Shown here piece by piece: positions 1-5,385 of a stretch of 7,864 bases of DNA; position 1 is the stretch's first letter, and each line of letters opens with the position of its first letter. The DNA lies in the NCBI GenBank assembly GCA_947453585.1, contig CANGHQ010000070.1, positions 1-7,864 on the forward strand, in the 5' to 3' direction. Source of the stretch: Burkholderiales bacterium (GTDB taxonomy: Bacteria; Pseudomonadota; Gammaproteobacteria; Burkholderiales; Burkholderiaceae_C). The notes under the pieces were generated by a model. The model saw only the letters and a program-made list of their open reading frames with translations, was not told the DNA's origin and made no database searches. Both the position numbers and the translations under genes were made by a program.

Positions 1-608
1 ATGTCGTGCTCACCCCAGGTGATGTAAATCTTGGTGCCAAACACCTTGTAGGTGCCGTCGGGCTGGGGCTCGGCGCGGGTGCGCACCATGGCCAGATCGC
101 TGCCGGCCTGGGGCTCGGTCAGGTTCATGGTGCCGGTCCATTCGCCGCTGATGAGCTTTTCCAGGTAGGTGGCCTTGAGCTCGTCCGAGCCTGCGGTCAA
201 TAGCGCCTCAATCGCGCCGTCGCTGAGCAAGGGGCACAGCGCAAAGCTCATGTTGGCAGAGTTTTGCATCTCGCCACACACCGAACCAATGGTCTTGGGC
301 AAGCCCTGGCCGCCAAAGGCCACCGGGTGTTGCAGGCCTTGCCATCCGCCTTCGGTGAACTGCTTGAACGCGTCCTTAAAGCCGGGCGTGGCGGTCACTA
401 CGCCGTCTTTCCAGCTCGTGGGGTTGATGTCGCCCGCCCAGTTCAGGGGAGACAGCACGCCCTCGTTGAACTTGGCCGCCTCTTCTAAGACCGCCTGCGC
501 CGTGTCCAGGTCGGCGTCCTCAAAACCGGGCAATTGGGCGATCTGGTCGATGCGGGCCAGGTGCTCGATATTGAACAGCATGTCTTTGACGGGGGCGATG
601 TAGCTCAT
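1..608 (-). CDS. Acyl-CoA dehydrogenase, long form (N-terminal part, cut by window edge)
   Basis: FAD-dependent acyl-CoA dehydrogenase, which oxidises an acyl-CoA to the enoyl-CoA and passes electrons to ETF. Only the first 202 codons are present; the gene continues beyond the left edge. The opening MSYIAPVKDMLF is typical of the roughly 590-600-residue subfamily that includes DmdC-like 3-methylmercaptopropionyl-CoA dehydrogenases and carries an extra C-terminal domain. Residues 161-172 (MNLTEPQAGSDL) are the conserved flavin/substrate-binding signature, and 193-202 (KIYITWGEHD) is the following conserved strand. The ATG at 608 is preceded by GGAAG six bases upstream (615-619). The gene lies 100 bp after etfA, behind a terminator, so it may have its own promoter or depend on read-through; I saw no convincing promoter in the gap. 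Location next to etfBA suggests this ETF is its electron acceptor. The family call is firm, but the acyl substrate cannot be told from this fragment. Confidence 0.93.
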   Translation of the reverse strand, partial: MSYIAPVKDMLFNIEHLARIDQIAQLPGFEDADLDTAQAVLEEAAKFNEGVLSPLNWAGDINPTSWKDGVVTATPGFKDAFKQFTEGGWQGLQHPVAFGGQGLPKTIGSVCGEMQNSANMSFALCPLLSDGAIEALLTAGSDELKATYLEKLISGEWTGTMNLTEPQAGSDLAMVRTRAEPQPDGTYKVFGTKIYITWGEHD

Positions 609-669
609 GGCGGACTTCCAAAAAGGGACGAAAAAAAGAGAGATGAACCCAATAAGCCAAATGCAGGCG

Positions 670-695
670 AAAAAAAAGGCACCGCGCGCGGTGCC
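670..695 (-). terminator. Intrinsic terminator after etfA
   Basis: On the minus strand, 14 bases after the etfA stop codon, the perfect 18-base palindrome GGCACCGCGCGCGGTGCC (678-695) is followed directly by eight T residues (670-677). A GC-rich stem followed by a U run is the textbook rho-independent terminator. It should end the etfBA transcript before the acyl-CoA dehydrogenase. On the plus strand the hairpin is followed only by TCTT, so it is not convincingly bidirectional. Confidence 0.9.
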
Positions 696-708
696 TCTTG
701 GCGCCAGA

Positions 709-1641
709 TTACAGGGCGGCTACAAGGTCGGGCACGGCCACGAACAAGTCGGCTTCCAAACCGTAATCAGCCACGCTGAAGATAGGCGCCTCGGCGTCTT
801 TGTTAATGGCGACGATGACCTTGCTGTCCTTCATGCCGGCCAAATGCTGAATGGCGCCGCTGATGCCGCAGGCCACGTACAACTGGGGCGCCACGATCTT
901 GCCGGTTTGTCCAACCTGCCAGTCGTTGGGCGCGTAGCCCGCGTCCACCGCAGCGCGGCTCGCACCCATGGCCGCACCGAGCTTGTCGGCCAGCGGGGTC
1001 ATGATCTCCATAAACTTTTCGCTCGAACCCAGAGCGCGGCCACCCGAGACGATGATCTTGGCGGCGGTCAACTCGGGGCGGTCGTTGCGGGCAATCTCAG
1101 AACCCAGAAAATGCACGTCCGCGCTGGCGCCAGCGGCTACCGGTGTCTCGACGCTAGCGCTGCCGCCCTCAGTGGCTGCGGCGTCAAAGCCGGTAGTGCG
1201 CACGGTGATGACCTTGATAGCGTCGGTGCTTTGCACGGTGGCAATTGCGTTACCGGCGTAGATGGGGCGCTCAAAAGTGTCTGGGCTGTCCACCTTGGTG
1301 ATGTCAGACACTTGCGACACATCAAGCTTGGCGGCCACGCGCGGGGCAATGTTTTTACCAAAAGCGGTGGCAGGGAACAGCAGGTGGCTATAGGCACCGG
1401 CCATGGACACCACCTGGGCGCCCACGTTTTCTGCCAGGCCGTGGCCGAAGCCTTCGCCTTCCACGTGGATGACTTTGGCCACACCAGCAATTTGGGCGGC
1501 AGCCGCAGCAGCGGCACCGGCGTTGTGGCCGGCCACCAGCACGTGCACGTCGCCGCCACATTGGGCAGCGGCGGTGATGGTGTTCAGGGTCGAGGGTTTG
1601 ATGCTGCTGTTGTCGTGTTCAGCGATGACGAGAGAACTCAT
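709..1641 (-). CDS. etfA: Electron transfer flavoprotein, alpha subunit (EtfA)
   Basis: Alpha subunit (310 aa) of the soluble ETF heterodimer, which holds FAD and carries electrons from acyl-CoA and related dehydrogenases to ETF:ubiquinone oxidoreductase. The C-terminal FAD domain has SGGR at 199-202 and the full ETF-alpha signature at 254-280, starting LYVACGISGAIQH and ending in VAIN. The N-terminal part (about 1-185) is the variable nucleotide-binding-fold domain, with an Ala-rich stretch near residue 43. Length is normal for the family (about 310). The ATG at 1641 has AAGGA seven bases upstream (1649-1653). The gene follows etfB by 48 bp and ends in TAA just before an intrinsic terminator, so etfB-etfA is a complete operon. 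The N-terminal domain resembles housekeeping beta-oxidation ETFs; nothing points to an electron-bifurcating type. Confidence 0.97.
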   Translation of the reverse strand: MSSLVIAEHDNSSIKPSTLNTITAAAQCGGDVHVLVAGHNAGAAAAAAAQIAGVAKVIHVEGEGFGHGLAENVGAQVVSMAGAYSHLLFPATAFGKNIAPRVAAKLDVSQVSDITKVDSPDTFERPIYAGNAIATVQSTDAIKVITVRTTGFDAAATEGGSASVETPVAAGASADVHFLGSEIARNDRPELTAAKIIVSGGRALGSSEKFMEIMTPLADKLGAAMGASRAAVDAGYAPNDWQVGQTGKIVAPQLYVACGISGAIQHLAGMKDSKVIVAINKDAEAPIFSVADYGLEADLFVAVPDLVAAL

Positions 1642-1689
1642 GGAAATGTCCTTTGAATCGGTAAGGGCGAGCGCGGTGCGTCGCGGTAT

Positions 1690-2439
1690 TTAGATGACCT
1701 TGGCTTCGTTGCGCAACTTGTCCACCAGCGCGGCCACGTCGGCCACCTTGATGCCAGCGCTGCGGGCGGCGGGCTCGACCACTTTGAGGGTCTTGATGCG
1801 CGGCGTAATGTCAACACCCAGGTCGGCGGGCGTAAAGACGTCGAGCTGCTTTTTCTTGGCCTTCATGATGTTGGGCAAGGTCACATAGCGGGGCTCGTTC
1901 AGGCGCAAATCGGTGGTGATGATGGCGGGCAGGCTCAGGCTCAGGGTCTCGGAGCCGCCGTCCACTTCGCGCGTGACCTGGACCTTGCCGTCGGCCACTT
2001 CCACCTTGCTGGCGAAGGTGGCTTGGGGGCGGTCGCTCAGGGCGGCGAGCATTTGGCCGGTCTGGTTGCAGTCGTCGTCAATGGCTTGTTTGCCCAAAAT
2101 CACCAGGCCGGGTTGCTCTTTGTCCATCAGGGCCTTGAGCAGCTTGGCCACGGCCAGGGGCTGGAGTTCTTCGCTGGTTTCCACCAGGATGGCGCGGTCT
2201 GCGCCAATGGCCATGGCCGTGCGCAGGGTCTCGGTGCACTGGGTCACGCCACAGGACACTGCGATCACCTCGGTGACTACGCCTTTTTCGCGCAGGCGCA
2301 CTGCCTCTTCGATGGCGATCTCGTCAAAGGGGTTCATGCTCATCTTGACGTTGGCAATATCGACGCCGCTGCCGTCAGACTTGACGCGCACCTTGACGTT
2401 GTAATCAACCACGCGCTTGACCGGTACCAAAACTTTCAT
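1690..2439 (-). CDS. etfB: Electron transfer flavoprotein, beta subunit (EtfB)
   Basis: Beta subunit (249 aa) of ETF. It binds structural AMP and docks the partner dehydrogenases. The start MKVLVPVKRVVDYNVKV is characteristic. NPFDE (36-40) and the segment around GKQAIDDDCNQTGQ (116-129) are conserved nucleotide-pocket motifs. Residues 155-175, containing REVDGGSETL and ending PAIIT, match the ETF-beta signature. LPNIMKAKKK (188-197) corresponds to the recognition loop by which classical ETFs dock acyl-CoA dehydrogenases, which argues for a housekeeping role in fatty-acid or amino-acid oxidation. The ATG at 2439 is chosen because it has a good Shine-Dalgarno sequence and begins exactly at the conserved N-terminus; the frame stays open to a GTG at 2499, but the extra 20 residues look unlike the family. 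First gene of the etfBA operon. Confidence 0.97.
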   Translation of the reverse strand: MKVLVPVKRVVDYNVKVRVKSDGSGVDIANVKMSMNPFDEIAIEEAVRLREKGVVTEVIAVSCGVTQCTETLRTAMAIGADRAILVETSEELQPLAVAKLLKALMDKEQPGLVILGKQAIDDDCNQTGQMLAALSDRPQATFASKVEVADGKVQVTREVDGGSETLSLSLPAIITTDLRLNEPRYVTLPNIMKAKKKQLDVFTPADLGVDITPRIKTLKVVEPAARSAGIKVADVAALVDKLRNEAKVI

Positions 2440-2447
2440 ATCTACCA

Positions 2448-2451
2448 CTCC
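2448..2451 (-). promoter_or_regulatory. Ribosome binding site that fixes the etfB start
   Basis: GGAG on the minus strand, eight bases before the ATG at 2439. It supports this start over the in-frame GTG at 2499, 60 bases upstream. Confidence 0.75.
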
Positions 2452-2491
2452 AGAGAATAAAAAAAAGGCACTTGGGCGCCGCAGGGACCTT

Positions 2492-2501
2492 ACGTGCACG
2501 T
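2492..2501. promoter_or_regulatory. Perfect palindrome in the etfBA leader
   Basis: ACGTGCACGT is a perfect 10-base palindrome, about 50 bp upstream of the etfB start and downstream of the predicted promoter. It could be a regulator half-site pair or a small RNA hairpin, or it could be chance in GC-rich DNA. No known operator was matched. Confidence 0.3.
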
Positions 2502-2583
2502 CAACTAGGCATTCTATGCGCCCGCTTGCCTGCCCCAGCTTACAGGGGCCTGCTGCACAGAAAAGAACGACCGTGCTTTTTTA

Positions 2584-2613
2584 ATTGTAGCCGGGCGCAC
2601 CTGTTGGCGCCAA
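2584..2613 (-). promoter_or_regulatory. Predicted sigma70 promoter of etfBA
   Basis: Read on the minus strand: a -35 element TTGGCG (2608-2613), an 18-base spacer, and a -10 element TACAAT (2584-2589), which matches five of six consensus positions. Transcription would start near 2577 and leave an etfB leader of roughly 140 bases. This is the best promoter-like pair in the gap between the monooxygenase stop and etfB. No intrinsic terminator is visible after the monooxygenase, so some read-through into etfBA is also possible. Confidence 0.55.
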
Positions 2614-2614
2614 C
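2603..2614. promoter_or_regulatory. Palindrome over the etfBA -35 box, candidate operator
   Basis: GTTGGCGCCAAC is a perfect 12-base palindrome that fully covers the predicted -35 element of the etfBA promoter. A protein bound here would block RNA polymerase. The site is seen directly; its regulatory role is inferred only from position and symmetry. Confidence 0.4.
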
Positions 2615-2662
2615 CCTTCGGCGACCGGCCTTGTAGCGCGGGCGACAGCTGCCGCGCCGTGC

Positions 2663-4141
2663 CTAGCGGGGGCGCCCCAAAAACTGCAACACGCCGTCTT
2701 CTAAGCGGCCAAAGCGCAGATCGAGCAGGTCGCGCAGATAGTTCTGGTTCAGGCGCCAGGGCGTGCTGCTGCCCTGCACCGGAAATTGGTCCAGGGAGCG
2801 CTGGATATAGCCCGAGCTGAAATCCACCCAGGGCTGCGGCTGCACGTCCGCGCCGGGCATGGCGGGCACGCACACCGGGGCGCCGCTGCGCTGCATGTGG
2901 CGCAACACGCGGCAGACAAAGGCGCCGGTCAGGTCGCTCTTGAGCGTCCAGGACGCGTTGGTGTAGCCCACCACATAGGCCAGGTTGGGCACACCGGCGA
3001 GCATCATGCCCTTGTAGCTCATGGTTTTGCCAATCTCTACCGGCTTGCCGTCCACGCTCAAAGCCATGCCGCCAAAGCCCAGCAAGTCCAGGCCGGTGGC
3101 GGTAACCACCACGTCTGCTGCCAGCAAGGCGCCCGAACCCAGGCGTATGCCTTCGGGCTCAAACGCGGCCACGGTGTCGGTCACCACGTCGGCCCGGCCG
3201 CTTTGGATGGCGGCAAACAAATCGCCATCGGGCACCAAGCAGACGCGCTGGTCCCAGGGCTTGTAGCGCGGGTTGAAGTGGGTTTGGGTGTCAAAGCTGG
3301 CGGGCAATGCAGCAGCGGCTGCTTGCACGATGCGGGCCTTGGCCAGGTCTGGCCGGCGCTTGGCCAGGCTGTAGAAAAACAGGCCCAGACCCACGTTCTT
3401 CCAGCGCGTGAGCGCGTAGGCCAGGCGCTCGGGCAAGCGGCGGCGCAGTGCGTCGGCCAGCGCATCCGCGCGCGGGCGCGCCACCACATAGGTGGGCGAG
3501 CGCTGCAGCATAGTCACCTGCGCCGCTTGCTGGGCCAAGGCGGGCACCAGCGTCATGGCGGTGGCGCCGCTGCCAATCACCACCACGCGCTTATTCCGCA
3601 CATCCAGATCGGCCGGCCAGTCTTGCGGGTGCACCACGCGCCCGGCAAACTGGTCTTGGCCCGCAAACGCCGGGGTGTAGCCGTGGGCGTAGTTGTAGTA
3701 GCCGCTACACCCCAGCAAAAAGCGGCAGCGCATTTGCAGGGGCGCCTGACCTGCACCCCGCTCCACCGTCAGCAACCAGCGCGCCTGCGCACCCGACCAG
3801 GCTGCAGCCGTCACCCGGTGGCCCAGGCGGATGTGGGGCAACAGGCCGTGCTCAGTGGCGGTGTCTTGGATGTATTGCAAGATCGACGGGCCGTCGGCAA
3901 TGGCCTGTGCTCCCGTCCAGGGCTTGAAAGCGTAGCCCAGGGTGTGCATGTCCGAGTCTGAGCGCACGCCGGGGTAGCGAAACAAATCCCAGGTGCCGCC
4001 CAGGCGCGCACGCCCTTCCAAAATGGCAAAGGTCTGGTCCGGGCAACGCTGGCGCAGATGCACCGCGCTGCCGATGCCCGAGAGGCCCGCGCCCACGATC
4101 AGGGTGTCAAAGTCCTCGGTCTCAAGAGACTCTGGGTTCAT
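2663..4141 (-). CDS. EthA-like flavin-containing (Baeyer-Villiger-type) monooxygenase
   Basis: Predicted FAD- and NADPH-dependent class B monooxygenase (492 aa) that inserts one oxygen atom from O2, typically converting ketones to esters or lactones or oxidising sulfur. In order: the FAD Rossmann motif GAGLSG (17-22) with acidic E42 ending the second strand, GGTWDLFRYPG (48-58), the Baeyer-Villiger fingerprint FAGRVVHPQDWP (165-176), and the NADPH motif GSGATA (190-195). Length and nearly every motif follow Mycobacterium tuberculosis EthA (about 489 aa), including the C-terminal block TPWRLNQNYLRD. The fingerprint has HP where many family members have HT; as I recall it, EthA has HP too. The ATG at 4141 overlaps the upstream stop as ATGA and has no clear Shine-Dalgarno sequence, so translation is probably coupled. 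An in-frame TTG at 4180 is less likely. Third gene of the sulfatase operon, cytosolic by lack of a signal peptide. The substrate is unknown. Confidence 0.9.
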   Translation of the reverse strand: MNPESLETEDFDTLIVGAGLSGIGSAVHLRQRCPDQTFAILEGRARLGGTWDLFRYPGVRSDSDMHTLGYAFKPWTGAQAIADGPSILQYIQDTATEHGLLPHIRLGHRVTAAAWSGAQARWLLTVERGAGQAPLQMRCRFLLGCSGYYNYAHGYTPAFAGQDQFAGRVVHPQDWPADLDVRNKRVVVIGSGATAMTLVPALAQQAAQVTMLQRSPTYVVARPRADALADALRRRLPERLAYALTRWKNVGLGLFFYSLAKRRPDLAKARIVQAAAAALPASFDTQTHFNPRYKPWDQRVCLVPDGDLFAAIQSGRADVVTDTVAAFEPEGIRLGSGALLAADVVVTATGLDLLGFGGMALSVDGKPVEIGKTMSYKGMMLAGVPNLAYVVGYTNASWTLKSDLTGAFVCRVLRHMQRSGAPVCVPAMPGADVQPQPWVDFSSGYIQRSLDQFPVQGSSTPWRLNQNYLRDLLDLRFGRLEDGVLQFLGRPR

Positions 4142-5385
4142 GCGACAAAAATCCGCGCCAGGCGGCCCATGGACGCCCAATACAAATCACGCTCCCAGCC
4201 CACGCTGGGAAACACCACGCCTTGCGTCAGGCCGCCGCTGCGCACGCGGGCGCGCTCTTGGCCGGTTTCAATATCCAGCAGCACCACTTCTTCGCCCAGG
4301 CGGCGGTAGTCATTGACCACGAGTTCGCCCGTTTGCGGGTACAGCAGCAAGTGGCTGGCCACGCCAAAGTTGGGCTTGTGCCACAGCGGCGCCAGGCTTT
4401 GGTCGTCTTGCAGGCGCCAGGCGCGCAATACCTTGTTGGCCGAATCAAAACCCACCACGATGCGCCGCTGCACATCGACCAGCGGCGGGTTGGTGATGCT
4501 GCCCCCGCGCAGGCCACTTACCTCAATGGCGGCGTGGTCTTGCGCATCACTCAGCGACACGCGCAGCAGCCGGTTAGGCGTCTGGCGCACGCCCGCGCCC
4601 AGCATATTGATGCGGTAGCGGTGCAAGCCGTTGTCCATGAACCAAGCGTTGTGGCCGTCTATCACCGGGTCCCAGCCGTAACTTTGCTTTGTGGCGCCCA
4701 CATAGTCCCAGGTCCAATCGGGGTCACGATGCAGGGTCTGTGCGGCATCGTTCCAGTGATAGCGAAAAATGCTGCGCACGCCCACCACATAGACCGTGTT
4801 GCGCACCGCGCTCAGTCGAGCGATGGACGCCTCGGGGCAAGGCACATCAGCACAAGTCGGGCGCAAGGTGTCAGCGTCGAGCACCGTAAGCACGGTGGGC
4901 TGCGCCTCGGAGATGTTTTTGGTGACGATGCGGCCGTTGTCCAAAATGACAAAGGAGTTGTAGGCCTGATTGATGGGCAGCTCGAACGAGGCTTTGAGCC
5001 CGCAGCCCCGGTCCAGCCGGTGCGCGTAGCGGCCGTAGACCACGTAAATATCGCCGTTACGATGGATCGCCATGCCGCCGGGCCACATGGGGCCTCCGGG
5101 CAGGCGTTTTGAGCTTCGGCGGGTTTGCAGCGTGTGCGGGTCGATGCGCTCCACGCAGGATGTGGTGGCAAACCCGAGGTTGGCGCGCAATGCCGAATGG
5201 GTGAGCAAATACACCTCGCCGGGGTCGCCCAGCACGGTCATGGTGGACAGCACGGTGTTGCGGGTCACGCATTGCAGGCGCTCGCCGGGCTGCAAGTCCA
5301 GGGCCGGGCCGCTGCGCGCTATTTGCAGGCGCGCGGGGCCTCCGTCTTCGCCGGGCCAGGGGCTGGCGAAGTAGCCGCTGCTCAT
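4138..5385 (-). CDS. Uncharacterised beta-propeller-like protein in the sulfatase-monooxygenase operon
   Basis: I do not recognise a named family for this 415-residue protein. It shows repeated blade-like segments in which a hydrophobic strand, a turn with N-G or T-G, and another strand ending in aromatic or basic residues recur: around 103-125 (GGMAIHRNGDIYVVYG), 143-172, 189-211, 298-324, 343-372 and 389-414. This resembles PQQ-like, SMP-30/NHL or WD-type propellers and suggests ligand binding, scaffolding or a hydrolase/lactonase role, none of it demonstrated. Five cysteines (39, 77, 128, 178, 183) are scattered. The ATG at 5385 overlaps the sulfatase stop as ATGA; there is no Shine-Dalgarno sequence, so coupled translation is likely. 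With this start there is no signal peptide, so it appears cytosolic although the gene before it encodes an exported protein. An in-frame TTG at 5487 would add 34 residues without a proper export signal. It ends by overlapping the monooxygenase start by 4 bp. Confidence 0.8.
   Translation of the reverse strand: MSSGYFASPWPGEDGGPARLQIARSGPALDLQPGERLQCVTRNTVLSTMTVLGDPGEVYLLTHSALRANLGFATTSCVERIDPHTLQTRRSSKRLPGGPMWPGGMAIHRNGDIYVVYGRYAHRLDRGCGLKASFELPINQAYNSFVILDNGRIVTKNISEAQPTVLTVLDADTLRPTCADVPCPEASIARLSAVRNTVYVVGVRSIFRYHWNDAAQTLHRDPDWTWDYVGATKQSYGWDPVIDGHNAWFMDNGLHRYRINMLGAGVRQTPNRLLRVSLSDAQDHAAIEVSGLRGGSITNPPLVDVQRRIVVGFDSANKVLRAWRLQDDQSLAPLWHKPNFGVASHLLLYPQTGELVVNDYRRLGEEVVLLDIETGQERARVRSGGLTQGVVFPSVGWERDLYWASMGRLARIFVA

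Noticed and set aside
607..1656. Long plus-strand open frame of 349 codons
   Set aside because: It lies entirely antisense to etfA, which matches the family signature over its full length. The predicted product is low-complexity, rich in His, Gly and Ala, as expected for a shadow frame in GC-rich coding DNA.
1690..2439. Electron-bifurcating ETF linked to a special pathway
   Set aside because: EtfB has the classical LPNIMKAKKK docking loop and the neighbour is an ordinary acyl-CoA dehydrogenase; nothing suggests a bifurcating system.
2440..2499. Longer EtfB from a GTG at 2499
   Set aside because: The extra 20 residues precede the conserved EtfB N-terminus, and the ATG at 2439 has its own good ribosome binding site.
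2514..2873. Minus-strand open frame overlapping the monooxygenase C-terminus and the etfB upstream gap
   Set aside because: Its start lies in another frame inside the monooxygenase and the product is Arg/Ala/Pro-rich with no family features. It would also run across the predicted etfBA promoter.
2786..3961. Plus-strand open frame of 391 codons opposite the monooxygenase
   Set aside because: Antisense to a gene with clear FAD, NADPH and Baeyer-Villiger motifs; the composition (His, Gln, Ala, Gly rich) is typical of a shadow.
4222..5112. Plus-strand open frame of 296 codons opposite the propeller-like gene
   Set aside because: Considered because the propeller-like gene has no named family, but the minus-strand frame has regular repeat structure and ATGA overlaps at both ends, which this frame lacks.
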